Source of the DNA: Phytophthora colocasiae
Lineage: Eukaryota > Oomycota > Peronosporomycetes > Peronosporales > Peronosporaceae
NCBI GenBank assembly: GCA_018806915.1
Contig: JAGKQI010000090.1
Coordinates: 620,001-684,000 of the forward strand
DNA: 64,000 nucleotides
Reading direction: 5' to 3'
The notes beneath the pieces were generated by a model. That model saw nothing but the letters and a program-made list of their open reading frames with translations. It was not told where the DNA came from and made no database searches. How positions within the stretch are numbered: position 1 is the first letter of the stretch; each line of letters begins with the position of its first letter. The position numbers and the translations under genes are program-made. Of this stretch, positions 43,775 through 54,155 are shown piece by piece.

Positions 43775-44854
43775 GTGTAAAAGTGAAAGGCATCGTCCAG
43801 CTTCCCACGATCGTCCATCATTTAAACGTGTCGCATTTTTTCAAAACGATTCCATTAGGAAACATTATTACCACCTTCGGTTCAGTGAAATTTCTTGGAA
43901 GTGACTTTACGAAGTTTTAAGGCATGGTGTCCGCAAAAGAAGTAAAAATTCGAGCCAATCGTTATCACATTCGAGAGCCCGCTGGTTGTTCCCCACTAAG
44001 TCAGGGAACTCTAAACTCTTAGCACCACCATCAGCAAGTATATTCCCCATCATGTGTCTAGCATTCGTTTCTCCCACTTTATCGCAACTTTACCGTAACC
44101 TTGTCATCAAGGATCATCAACATTCAACATTTTTTGTCATCAAGGACCATCACCGCTTTGTTGAAGTTAGCTCTCCCCACTTCGAAGCAAAGATACCATT
44201 CGAAATATAGCCATCTTCTATCGTACAACCATTTCCGTTCGTTCAAAAATAAGCTTAACTATTTCAAGTCTTTTGCCATTTATGAAAATTACCTGCCGTA
44301 TTACGACAGATATTCAACGTAGGTGAGTTGCCCATACATTTCAAGGGGCTAGTACTAGTTGCACTGCTTCCCATGTCTGCACAAATGGTCACATGCCAAG
44401 CAACTTTGCAGATTTATACATCGGTATCCTTCCAAAAAGTAAACTTCTCCGAAACGGCAAAAGTTGAAGCCATGTCAATGCTTCGCTCTTCGCAAAACTT
44501 CGCTCTTCTAAGCTAAGCCGTGTTATCGTCTTCTGGTCCATACAAAGCATCATACCTACGTAGTACATACTGTTGTTTCAGAACATTTACCTCATCAGCA
44601 CTTCTTGCAATATCCTGGCAGACACTCAGTTGCTACTAGATGAGCTCAATGGTATCCTTCCATCAAATCGCGAGCTGATAGTCGTATCCATTTCAGTTAT
44701 TAACAAGCAAACTTTCGAAGGCCATCATTTTTCCTCAATTATTTCCAATTGATACCATACAGCCCTGACGCAACTAATTTTTTTAAGTTTCGACACAATA
44801 CAACAGGGGTTTCTCGTAGCAATGCACATCCCTGTGACTCCTCATCCCAGTATC
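43775..44854. other. non-coding stretch upstream of the Helitron
   Basis: About 1.1 kb of mostly AT-rich sequence with only short, unconvincing open frames. The Helitron's 5' terminus is expected somewhere here, but a TC end cannot be picked out by eye. Confidence 0.35.
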
Positions 44855-45658
44855 TTAGTTGTCTTCCGAACTTGGGAACAACTCTTTTGGTTCCCTTCCC
44901 CGCGGACGCTTCCGTGGTGACTCCAACGGGGTTGCCTTCTCATCACCGGATCTTGTTGGCGTCTTGCGTTTTGGCATTTTTGCAGCCGGAGACACGCGCG
45001 GTACACTGTTATTACTGGCTGTAGCCTTTGCCTCACCCGTGTTTCGACTAACACCAGTTTTTTGGCTCGCTGCCTTCGATTGCGGAGATGCCCACAAAGG
45101 TTCATCAGGCGTGTGGGGTGAAGAACTTTCACTTGCTTGGCTCATGACAGCAGCCGGTATTTGCCCCAGTGATGGAGTGTCCTGGGACTCGTTCGCAATA
45201 AGGGGGAATAGCGGAGGAAGTGGATCCGCGCGGAGCCGTTCGCGGATTTGCATACTACCGACCGGGTTTCCGTAGTTCAACTTTAGCGAGTGGACCTTGT
45301 CGAAACGGTAGCTTAGTCCAGGGCGGAAATCAATGTGATTGAGCTTTCCGTCGTAGTTCTTCCAGATAGTAAGAACAAAGACACACTTGCTGCGCCTAGC
45401 TGGGTCGAGAGCCTTGAAGGCTTCCACGACGGAAGGGAAGTCTTGTTCGTCCTCACGGTTGATCAATTCGGCACGGTAAAACTTTTCGTATTCCTTAGAA
45501 CCAAGCCAACACATTTCTAGTGCCACGTTGTTGATCAAAGCCGGGTTTTCATCTACGATGAAAGTGCGGAGAGAATCAACGCTGGCAAAAGGCGGTCGAG
45601 CATCCTCTGCATCTTGCGCTTCTCGTTCAGCTCGCAATATCTCCAATGTCGTCGGCAT
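44855..45658 (-). CDS. unknown protein with basic, disordered C-terminus
   Basis: 267 aa in one exon, start at 45658. Residues 1-130 look folded, with alternating helix and strand (ALEMCWLGSKEYEKFYRAEL, SKCVFVLTIWKNYDGKLNHIDF, FDKVHSLKLNYGNPVGSM). The remainder is Ser/Pro/Lys-rich, ending in a basic cluster (MPKRKTPTRSGDEKA, PRKRPRGREPKELF), suggesting nuclear localisation. There is no signal peptide and I recognise no domain. It lies between a decayed Helitron and a tandem repeat and could belong to a repeat-borne family. Divergent from the SET gene, it probably shares the repeat-containing promoter region with it. Confidence 0.55.
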   Translation of the reverse strand: MPTTLEILRAEREAQDAEDARPPFASVDSLRTFIVDENPALINNVALEMCWLGSKEYEKFYRAELINREDEQDFPSVVEAFKALDPARRSKCVFVLTIWKNYDGKLNHIDFRPGLSYRFDKVHSLKLNYGNPVGSMQIRERLRADPLPPLFPLIANESQDTPSLGQIPAAVMSQASESSSPHTPDEPLWASPQSKAASQKTGVSRNTGEAKATASNNSVPRVSPAAKMPKRKTPTRSGDEKATPLESPRKRPRGREPKELFPSSEDN

Positions 45659-45740
45659 GGGCCAAATCGGAAAGTGCGAGCCCAGCGACGGCGACTCGAG
45701 AACACCGAGTCTGTCTCGCTAAACCACATTTCATGCCAAA

Positions 45741-46117
45741 CCATAGCCAACGTCGGCTAGTAAATCGAAACGATCGTATCCAACGGCACTTTGATTCCAT
45801 ACAACTCAGCTGCCGCTCAAGGTGCGTGCTCTCAAACGTAGCTACATATATATTAGGCATGCACCATAGTTTCCGAACGCATCCTTGAAACCTTCATAGA
45901 AGTGTGATGGAAGTATTGGCTAGCTCAAAACATAGCCAACGTCGCCTAGTAAATCGAAACGATCGTATCCAACGGCACTTTGATTCCATACAACTCAGCA
46001 TAAGCGGCTGCCGCGCAAGATCCGTGCTCTCAAACGTAGCTATTAGACATGCACCATAGTTTCCGAACGCATCCGTGAAACCTCCATAGAAGTCGTGAAA
46101 ATATTAGCTAGCTCAAA
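45741..46117. repeat. tandem direct repeat of about 190 bp in a divergent promoter
   Basis: Unit 1 (45741-45930) and unit 2 (45931-46117) begin catagccaacgtcg and end tagctcaaa. They are about 90% alike, with small indels such as the extra ataagcgg in unit 2 and the extra acatatat in unit 1. The pair fills most of the 525 bp between two divergent genes, so it may contain duplicated promoter elements. Confidence 0.88.
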
Positions 46118-46183
46118 GCAATCTGTTTTTGTATCGGGGCTACTACCAATCGCCACAATCCATTTTGCTTCACCTCCGCAACC

Positions 46184-46987
46184 ATGCTTCATTCACACAA
46201 CACGCCAAAGCAGACACTCAATCGTCCATTTGAACCGCAAAATCAACGCGAAACGAACTGGAGACGGCTTTTCATTCCCACCAACCAGAATCAACCTCGC
46301 GATCCAGAGATCCTCGACACTTTGAACACTTTCCACCATCATTGTGTAGCTGCGGGTACTCTCCCTGCCGTCGGAGGCAACTATGATGTGGTAATCCCGG
46401 AGGCATGGCCAGATAGCATCGTCCCAATTGACCGAAGCGTCTTCTCGACATCGCAGCCCTACCCTGTAATGTCCAAACCGGATTACCGAGGAGAGAAATG
46501 TCTGTGCGAGGTTTCATGTGTTTCTGACTCTGGGAGTTATGTTACCAGCTCCTGCATTAACGTCAACACAGCCAACGTGTGTGACAGCTCGAACTGTTCC
46601 ATTGGCCCAGGATGCGGCAACCGATTTTTGCCTCGGTACCCACTTGACATTATACAAACACGGGCGGGGCTTGGGATTGTCTCTGACAACAACATTCCGA
46701 AAGGGTCCTTCATCATCGAGTATGTCGGTGGGATATTGATTGCAGAAGACGCCACTTCTCGGGAAGACCGAAGGTACCAAGCTGAGTTTCGGTCGAAGGC
46801 GAAATCCAGCAGGGGTACCAAAGTGTACGTGGATGCCTTGCTGTGTGGAAACAAAAGCCGATTCATAAACCATTCGTGTCAAGCCAACTGTGCCATGTAC
46901 GAATTCAACTGGTCCAATTCCAGACGTCTGGGAATATTTTCTTTTCAAGATATCCCCGCACTTCAAGAGCTTACGGCACTCGCTTGA
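46184..46987 (+). CDS. AWS/SET-domain histone methyltransferase-like protein, shortened C-terminus
   Basis: 267 aa from the ATG at 46184. A Cys-rich AWS-like segment (CDSSNCSIGPGCGNRFL, near residues 133-150) precedes a SET domain: TRAGLGIVSDNNIPKGSFII, EYVGG, then the catalytic RFINHSCQANC near residue 228, which binds S-adenosylmethionine. SET enzymes methylate histone lysines in the nucleus. The last strand reads RLGIFSFQDIPALQELTALA and stops, where active SET domains continue with a Phe/Tyr-rich FDYG-like segment and a Cys-containing post-SET. The end is therefore truncated, frameshifted, or on an exon I could not place. It may be inactive. The first 110 residues are low-complexity and family-specific. 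Confidence 0.72.
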   Translation: MLHSHNTPKQTLNRPFEPQNQRETNWRRLFIPTNQNQPRDPEILDTLNTFHHHCVAAGTLPAVGGNYDVVIPEAWPDSIVPIDRSVFSTSQPYPVMSKPDYRGEKCLCEVSCVSDSGSYVTSSCINVNTANVCDSSNCSIGPGCGNRFLPRYPLDIIQTRAGLGIVSDNNIPKGSFIIEYVGGILIAEDATSREDRRYQAEFRSKAKSSRGTKVYVDALLCGNKSRFINHSCQANCAMYEFNWSNSRRLGIFSFQDIPALQELTALA

Positions 46988-47110
46988 TAACATTCTCGGT
47001 TTTTTTTTCACCCGCGTCGAGTTTCGAAAGTCACCTCATGCCACAAATAATCACACTGCCACGCAACCAGCCGTTAGTCTACAGATCCAACAAATGAAAA
47101 CTGTTGCATC

Positions 47111-48485
47111 TCAACCAGAGCTGACAGCGCCTATTTCCACATCGTCCACTTCAAGAGTAACTAACAGACACCGTTGTAGCACACGAACGTACGGTATGAC
47201 ACTATCTCCTTCATCGGCGAGTCCGTGCGGTGAACGCGTACCGAGATCAAGCATGTACAGGTTCGGATCGGTTTTCCCGCCAAACACAACCAAAGAATCG
47301 TTGTGCAACGACACAAGCGGGTGGTGGCAACCTGTAGGCGCCGTACCCTTGGTCTCCAGACTCGACCACACGTGGTTCTCTGTAAAACAGCAAACAGTGA
47401 ATATTTGGATCCGAGTTGATTAAGTTTAGGACATGCATACCGAAATTGAAGACATGTACGTCATTGAGATAACCGAGATCATGGTCATATCCTCCGAACA
47501 ACAGGCAGTTCTGCTTGTACACTATCATAGAAGCTCCCTCCCTGTCAAACAAGTGTTAGTCTTTTCAATTTGTTTGAATATTTCCGTGTGGTAACCTTAC
47601 CGAGGGTACGGCACTTCTCCAGTGGTACGAATCAGCGACCATGAATTCGTTTCTGGCAACACGGAAAAGAGAGAACCGTTAATACGTCAAACAAACTTTA
47701 CGATCCTCTGCTACCACGCACCCAAGTTAAACGAGTGCATGTCATTAACGTGACGGCCAGAGTCCAGTCTGCCGTATTCGCTGGAGCTTCGACTCGACAT
47801 TGATTTGCGGTCGTAGTGACTGTCACTTCCTCCAAAGATGTACATGGCATTGTCTAACAGCATACCCATTAGAATTTACTCCATTGTCGTGCAAACGAAC
47901 ACCACATACCATACACCACAGCAGCGTGGCCGTATCTCGGCGTTGGCTGCTGTCCAGCATTGACAAATACATTGGTCCAAGTCTGCGTCACTGTATCATA
48001 ATGTCAGCTCTGGTCAACTCATGCTCAGTTTTACTAGCCACTTACGGAAGTTGTACGAGAAGAAGTCGTTCAGACGTCTATCGCCGTCATAGCCACCGAA
48101 AACAAAGAACGAGTCCTTGTAGACTACTGCGGAGTGACTCTTACGCTGACTCGGAGCCAATCCATTGCCGGAGACTGTAGACCACTCCTTACGGGCGAAG
48201 TTAAACTCATAGAAGCTGTTAGACGGACGGATCACTGAGCTGCTGCGTGCTGGAACCACGGGAAGGTTGCGCTCTAATACACAACACACGATCGGTCAGT
48301 TTAACTGCAAAAAGGACGTCGATGTTCCGCCCTCTGAAGGTCTACAAGTTCTTCTCACCTCCGAAGACGTAGAGGGAGTCTTTGCGAACGGCGCAAGCGT
48401 GTCCGGAGCCGATTAAAGGCGCTTCTCGGGCGTTAACACACGGAACAGCCTCCCATGATGCCTGTTCGATGCCTTCGGATGTCAT
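47111..48485 (-). CDS. multi-exon kelch-repeat protein
   Basis: ATG at 48485. The first exon runs to 48359 (donor gtgaga) and encodes MTSEGIEQASWEAVPCV to DSLYVFGG. The second is 48274-48046 (donor gtaagt), with SQRKSHSAVVYKDSFFVFGGYDGDRRLNDFF. Further short exons near 47995-47560 and 47530-47440 carry YVFGG-like and CLLFGGYDHDLGYLNDVHVFNF motifs. The last exon begins near 47380 (NHVWSSLETKGTAPTG) with SLVVFGGKTDPNLYMLDL. Each repeat has the kelch Gly-Gly doublet followed by Tyr/Trp, so the product should be a beta-propeller, a protein-binding scaffold. No BTB domain is visible. At least four introns of 60-90 bp are present; the middle borders are approximate. It converges with the SET gene. 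Confidence 0.8.
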
Positions 48486-49388
48486 TGTCCACAGCACAGC
48501 GCTCTACGCCATAAATCAACACCTTCAACATCTAACGCCTCCACAAGGCATACATGGTCCAGAATCAAACTCGCATCGCTCACCATGAACCTCCACAGCA
48601 AAAACAATCATATAGCTGTAGTCATGTAGCGAAAGCCCATAATACAGCGTACTCCACAGTGCGTTTAGATCCGAGCTCTAAAGCAGCATCCTCTCACCAA
48701 AAACACCGTGCCACACCGAGAGCCTGCACACTACAAAGACGGTCTTCATAATGCAGCAGGAATAGCCACCTCTACAAGCGCCCAACCCCACAATAATGCA
48801 TGGAGATCCTGTACAGGGAGAACCTCCAAAAGGTGCCAGCACTTGTGCTGCTACTTCCCGCACTGATGTGCCTTCTAGAAATGGTACATATCAGTTTTAT
48901 AGAAATGGTACAGTACCACAGCACCCAGTCAGTAGAGCATACTCAAGAGAAGAGGTTTGACTACCATATTTAGTAATTGACCCTCATTGGTCAAAACGAG
49001 GCCTTTGTATACTTTTGCGATAAATTCGTGCGCTACTTATTCGAGCAACCGTCGAACCGTCGCACTTCAACAAAGTGTAGTTTCTAATTGATAAACGGAT
49101 CTCATAGATGTTCTATTAACTTTAGCCGATAAACTACCGAATTTAACTGACAAGGTACGAAAAGATACACGCAAAATTATCGAGGAAGGCTTTATCTACG
49201 TTTGCCACTTTCAGAAATACCAAAAGGCGTCCCATGCGAGGCACCTGCCACACAAAACACTGTCCACTCTGCACCTTACCACCACCGAAAAACCTGAATT
49301 TTGCTCCCAAATTCAACTGCAAGGCCCCAAGTTCAACAGAAACGTTTCTAAAAGCCCGTTATACTCTCAGCCCTTCAGGCTGAGAGAA
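48486..49388. other. intergenic region left of the pectate lyase array
   Basis: About 900 bp with no convincing gene. The first part should hold the kelch promoter. A short imprecise repeat (agaaatggtaca) occurs near 48877-48910. The array repeat begins at about 49389. Confidence 0.4.
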
Positions 49389-50462
49389 CATTCGACAATG
49401 CAATAAACACACGCAAGATACCGCCTGGTGATCGGTGCCCCAACGATGTGCACCGGGTGGCGACTACAGCAACTCCACACATTCGCGTGGATCCCGCCGT
49501 CGAAATGGCAAAAGAACGGACAGCAAAAACGACCGATCGAGCGCTTACTGCAGTAGAGTGACTTTGACGGCAGTCAGGCAGCATCGACGCCGGTCCGTTC
49601 ACATCCATCGAGGAGCGATGCCGCAACGGCAGCTGGTTCGGACGCACACCGATGTGTGTGGGTGGATGGATGAATAGTTTGGTGATTGCGAGCGCACGTT
49701 AACGCGTGTATTACCAAAGATGATGTACTGTATTGGGCTCAAATATTCTGGTGCATGTACTGAAGTAGTTGTCTGCTGTTGGAAACTTTGAAGAGCTCCA
49801 TGGTCGTCATGCAAGGTCGTCATGGAGCACGACTCCAGCGACGATTAATTAGCATGCCTGCTTAATGATTAATTGGAGCCGAGTACTGATGGTCGAGCGA
49901 CTAAAATCTCCTCGACTAAGTACTAACAACAACGTACATTCATCAAAATTGCACAATGGTACGATCGAAAACTTCGTCGTCGTGACCTAGCAGTAATAAC
50001 ATGAGGTCTGCGCGAAAAGCCTTTCACTGAAACGTTTACCATTCGATCTGTGTTTACTGAATTACTTAAGTACTAGTTTACTTCGTCATGTACACATGCT
50101 TTTGATTCATACCTACATGTACAACAGGAGTGCTGTGCTTAATGGTTCGCGAATTCTACTTGTGCTGATACGCGTGCAGCATTTTTGAATCCCAAGTTCA
50201 TGATCTATACACAGATTCTCAAGAGTAGTGTTCGAAAGAGTACGTGTACTTTTATTGATTGGAGATTCTCCATGATGTTTTCATAATACGTTTTTCACTC
50301 TGATCAATACAACAATACACATCTATTTGGATAACTCTAACTCAAAAACAACAGACTTCACTTACGTCTTCTACGTCGACAGTATCGACTCGATACCTGC
50401 CCACACCCGTGAGTGAGGACACAGTACTGGCCCCCTTCGCTCCAGTTTGACAAGACTCAAAC

Positions 50463-51248
50463 TTACGCGTAGGAGATGGTGCTGGTGGAGTACTGGCAGA
50501 GCGATCCCGAGGGACCCGCACCCAGCTTCCCCGGCTCACCCGAAGTGGAGCCCTGCGACCACGCGCACACGTCCACCTTCTTGCCCTTGATCTTGATGTT
50601 CTCGATGGTGGCCTGGTCACCCCAGTTCTTGTTCACCGTCACGAGGCTCACCTTGCCGTTCACGGCGAGCACGTTCTTGAGACTGACCTTGCGCGACTTG
50701 CCGCCGCACGTGCCGCACGAGCGGTAGAGCTTGCCGAAGTCCTGCGCGTAGAAGCCCTCGATCTGGACGGAGCCGAGGCCGTTGTGCTGGATGACCTTGT
50801 CGTCGGCCGAGCGCGCGCCGCCGCCGATCACCTTGGTCACGCTGCCGGCCGAGCCGCCCTTGATGCTCAGCGCGTCCTCGCACACGTCCTCCCACCACAC
50901 GTTCTGGATCGTGCAGCCGCCCTGCTCGCAGTGCACACCCTCCATTTGGTCCTTGCCGATGATCACGTTCTTGAGCGTGGCGCCGGGCTCCACCATGAAC
51001 ACGGCCGTCTGCCAGCCACTCTCCTTCTGGCCGCCGCACTTGACGTTCGAGCGCGCGTACGTCTTCATGCCACCGTCGAACGTTTGGCCCTTCTTGACCG
51101 TGTACGGCTCCTTGAGGTAGACCGTGCCCTTGCTGGCGGGCCACGACCCGGTGGGCATGGGGGCGGCCTCCGATCGCATGGAGGCGCCTGAGGCGACGGC
51201 AGCCACGGCGGGGAGCGCGACGGTGAAGACGGAGACGACGTTGACCAT
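50463..51248 (-). CDS. secreted PL3 pectate lyase, copy 1
   Basis: 261 aa. PL3 enzymes cleave demethylated pectin by calcium-dependent beta-elimination in a right-handed beta-helix, and are secreted by oomycetes and fungi to loosen plant walls. Residues 1-22 are a signal peptide (VVSVFTVALPAVAAVASGA). Family features are [15 protein letters not shown] (118-132, acidic calcium-binding region), VIQHNGLGSVQIEGFYAQDF (152-171) and GKLYRSCGTCGG (172-183). Cys at 71, 107, 112, 123, 178, 181, 228 and 251 could form disulfides. This copy has Pro13 and Gly110, where most others have Ala13 and Ser110. Upstream in-frame codons through the hexanucleotide repeat are not taken as coding because the signal peptide begins at this Met. 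Confidence 0.95.
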   Translation of the reverse strand: MVNVVSVFTVALPAVAAVASGASMRSEAAPMPTGSWPASKGTVYLKEPYTVKKGQTFDGGMKTYARSNVKCGGQKESGWQTAVFMVEPGATLKNVIIGKDQMEGVHCEQGGCTIQNVWWEDVCEDALSIKGGSAGSVTKVIGGGARSADDKVIQHNGLGSVQIEGFYAQDFGKLYRSCGTCGGKSRKVSLKNVLAVNGKVSLVTVNKNWGDQATIENIKIKGKKVDVCAWSQGSTSGEPGKLGAGPSGSLCQYSTSTISYA

Positions 51249-51366
51249 GGTTGGAATGGAAGAAGATGAACTTGTCGAGTGGGCGATCGGTTGCTGGTCA
51301 CTTGGTTGCTTTGGTGCGAGGAGCGCAAGTTGAATAATGAGGAGGGAGGAGGACCGTGCAGTGGTG

Positions 51367-51408
51367 TTCGAGTTCGAGTTCGAGTTCGAGTTCGAGTTCG
51401 AGTTCGAC
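51367..51408 (+). repeat. hexanucleotide repeat upstream of pectate lyase copy 1
   Basis: Six TTCGAG units plus a variant TTCGAC, about 120-160 bp upstream of the pectate lyase ATG (minus strand: CTCGAA). The same site has 5, 7, 6 and 8 units in copies 2, 3, 4 and 5. Confidence 0.95.
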
Positions 51409-51559
51409 TTTCGCGGCGGTGAATCACTGATCGACGAGGTGGCACCAAGGTGCAGAGGGTCAAGGTGCAACCAGCACTGCTGGACCAGCAGTAACTGTTG
51501 TGCTGCAGTCTGCACGGAGTGTCAGTCGCTGGGCGAGGGGGTAAACGAGAGCTGTACAA

Positions 51560-53215
51560 ATCCTGTCGTCGAGATCCGTTGAGGTGGAACGCCTGCTCCG
51601 AGATGCCAGATGCAGCGATGCCAGCGATAGAGAGGTTGTCACCGGTTTGTACTTCGAAGTAGCAAACTTTGCTGGATCACTTGATATCAGAGACGGGCTG
51701 ATAGATGACCACCGCTGTTCGCCCGCCACATGGACTGCGGATCTTTCGTTGAACAGCCGAGAGCTACTCGCCCATACGAGTTGGCGACCTAGACACCCGG
51801 CACAGACACAGTTCACAGCGGTTGTTGTAGTTCCCGTCAGATTGACCTGTACACTGTACACGATACAGTCAATCCGTGTACTCTACAGACAGCAGCAAAC
51901 CGTCAACGCTTCGGCGAGAAACACCATGGCCACATTCGAATCGACAATGCAATAAACACACGCAGCTTTACAAGATACCGCCTGGTGATCGGTGCCCTAA
52001 CGATGTGCACCGGGTGGCGACTAATGAACGCGAATTTCGCGCGAATCCCGTCGTCGAAATGGCAAAAGAACGGACAGCAAAAACGAGCGCTCACTGCTGT
52101 AGAGTGACTTTGACTGCAGTCAGGCAGCATCGACGCCGGTCCGTTCGCATCCATCGAGGAGCGATGCCGCAACGGCAGCTGGTTCGGACGCACACCGATG
52201 TGTGTGGGTGGATGGATGAATAGTTTGGTGATTGCGAGCGCACGTTAACGCGTGTATTACCAAAGATGATGTTACTGTATTGGGCTCAAATATTCTGGTT
52301 GTATGTACTGAAGTAGTTGTCTGCTGTTGGAAACTTTGAAGAGTGCCATGGTCCCCATGCAAGGTCGTCATAGAGTATGACTCCAGTGACGATTAATTAG
52401 CATGCCTAAGCTTAATGATTAATTGGCTGATGGTCGAGCGACTAAACTCTCTTCGACTAAGTACTAACAGCAACGTACAACACAATTGAACGATCGAGAA
52501 CGTCGTCGTGACCTAGTACCGGTAGTAATAACATGAGGTCTGCGCGAAAAGTCTTTCACTGAAATGTTTACCATCGATCCTGGTAGGAAAGGAATAACTG
52601 GTTATTCCTGGTTGCTACTGGCTTGACTATTGAATTCTGAAGGTTTTTGATTGTGATTGTGAATTGTTTGAATGGGATATTGAATTTTCGAATGCTAATC
52701 ATTTCTTATCATCTGGAAAGTAAGTCCCCGGAGGGACTCGAACGCCTGCCAAGTGCGTAGCTTTGTGGTGCGTACACCAGTGGACCACCAGGAGGCCCCA
52801 CCATCGATCCTGGTAGATCTCTACTGAAGTACTAGTTTACTTAGTTCATGTACGCTTTTGATTAATACCTACCTGTACAGCAGGAGTGTTCTGATCAGTA
52901 TGTGCTTAATGGTTCGCGAATTCTACTTGTGCTGATACGCGTGCAGCACTTTTGAATCCCAAGTTCATGATCTATACACAGATTCTCAAGAGTAGTGTTC
53001 GAAAGAGAACGTCGATTGGAGATTCTAAACATACCCGTTTTTACAAATCGAAAAGCACAAAATCACAATGCACGTCTATTTGGACAACTCTAACTCAAAA
53101 ACAACAGACTTCACTTACGTCTTCTACGTCGACAGTATCGACTCGATACCTGCCCACACCCGTGAGTGAGGACACAGTACTGGCCCCCTTCGCTCCAGTT
53201 TGACAAGACTCAAAC
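51560..53215. other. array spacer between copies 1 and 2
   Basis: Holds the conserved spacer shared by all units (for example cgcctggtgatcggtgcc and the tagtttggtgattgcgagcgcacgttaac block) plus the SINE. Open frames in the spacer recur only because the units are copies; none resembles a known protein. The other spacers at 49389-50462, 54300-55725, 56820-58130, 59310-60570 and 61790-63175 have the same content without the SINE. Confidence 0.6.
52587..52799 (-). mobile_element. tRNA-derived SINE with 17-bp target-site duplication
   Basis: 213 bp present in one spacer only. It is flanked by a perfect direct repeat accatcgatcctggtag at 52570-52586 and 52800-52816. Read on the minus strand it begins with a tRNA-like head: an A-box-like TGGTCCACTGG near 52778-52788 and a B-box-like GTTCGAGTCCC at 52733-52743, as in a Pol III promoter. 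A tRNA-unrelated AT-rich body follows. There is no open frame. SINEs depend on a LINE's reverse transcriptase. The exact duplication implies a recent insertion, after or during array formation. Confidence 0.85.
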
Positions 53216-54001
53216 TTACGCGTAGGAGATGGTGCTGGTGGAGTACTGGCAGAGCGATCCCGAGGGACCCGCACCCAGCTTCCCCGGCTCACCCGAAGTG
53301 GAGCCCTGCGACCACGCGCACACGTCCACCTTCTTGCCCTTGATCTTGATGTTCTCGATGGTGGCCTGGTCACCCCAGTTCTTGTTCACCGTCACGAGGC
53401 TCACCTTGCCGTTCACGGCGAGCACGTTCTTGAGACTGACCTTGCGCGACTTGCCGCCGCACGTGCCGCACGAGCGGTAGAGCTTGCCGAAGTCCTGCGC
53501 GTAGAAGCCCTCGATCTGGACGGAGCCGAGGCCGTTGTGCTGGATGACCTTGTCGTCGGCCGAGCGCGCGCCGCCGCCGATCACCTTGGTCACGCTGCCG
53601 GCCGAGCCGCCCTTGATGCTCAGCGCGTCCTCGCACACGTCCTCCCACCACACGTTCTGGATCGTGCAGCCGCTCTGCTCGCAGTGCACACCCTCCATTT
53701 GGTCCTTGCCGATGATCACGTTCTTGAGCGTGGCGCCGGGCTCCACCATGAACACGGCCGTCTGCCAGCCACTCTCCTTCTGGCCGCCGCACTTGACGTT
53801 CGAGCGCGCGTACGTCTTCATGCCACCGTCGAACGTTTGGCCCTTCTTGACCGTGTACGGCTCCTTGAGGTAGACCGTGCCCTTGCTGGCGGGCCACGAC
53901 CCGGTGGGCATGGGGGCGGCCTCCGAGCGCATGGAGGCGCCTGAGGCGACGGCAGCCACGGCGGCGAGCGCGACGGTGAAGACGGAGACGACGTTGACCA
54001 T
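53216..54001 (-). CDS. secreted PL3 pectate lyase, copy 2
   Basis: 261 aa, intact, with the same signal peptide, calcium-binding acidic region and GKLYRSCG motif as copy 1. It differs at the signal peptide (Ala13) and at Ser110. It has the shortest upstream hexanucleotide repeat of the array (five TTCGAG units). The spacer downstream of its stop, towards copy 1, carries the SINE insertion. Likely co-regulated with its sister copies because the upstream regions are nearly identical. Confidence 0.95.
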   Translation of the reverse strand: MVNVVSVFTVALAAVAAVASGASMRSEAAPMPTGSWPASKGTVYLKEPYTVKKGQTFDGGMKTYARSNVKCGGQKESGWQTAVFMVEPGATLKNVIIGKDQMEGVHCEQSGCTIQNVWWEDVCEDALSIKGGSAGSVTKVIGGGARSADDKVIQHNGLGSVQIEGFYAQDFGKLYRSCGTCGGKSRKVSLKNVLAVNGKVSLVTVNKNWGDQATIENIKIKGKKVDVCAWSQGSTSGEPGKLGAGPSGSLCQYSTSTISYA

Positions 54002-54119
54002 GGTTGGAATGGAAGAAGATGAACTTGTCGAGTGGCCGATCGGTTGCTGGTCACTTGGCTGCTTTGGTGCGAGGAGCACAAGTTGAATAATGAGGAGGGA
54101 GGAGGACCGTGCAGTGGTG

Positions 54120-54155
54120 TTCGAGTTCGAGTTCGAGTTCGAGTTCGAGTTCGAC
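54120..54155 (+). repeat. hexanucleotide repeat upstream of pectate lyase copy 2
   Basis: Five TTCGAG units plus TTCGAC at the same distance from the ATG as in copy 1. Confidence 0.95.

Noticed and set aside
44328..44516. Short frame with a hydrophobic start that could be a secreted protein
   Set aside because: Only 62 aa in AT-rich sequence, without a clear signal cleavage site or conserved motif.
50782..51191. Long plus-strand open frames antisense to each pectate lyase (112 and 135 aa)
   Set aside because: They recur in every unit only because the lyase is GC-rich and has few stop codons on its complement. Their composition (Ala/Arg/His-rich or random) matches no protein.
52733..52799. 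Stand-alone tRNA gene in the array spacer
   Set aside because: Boxes fit a tRNA-derived head, but the 17-bp duplication and the attached body show it is a SINE.
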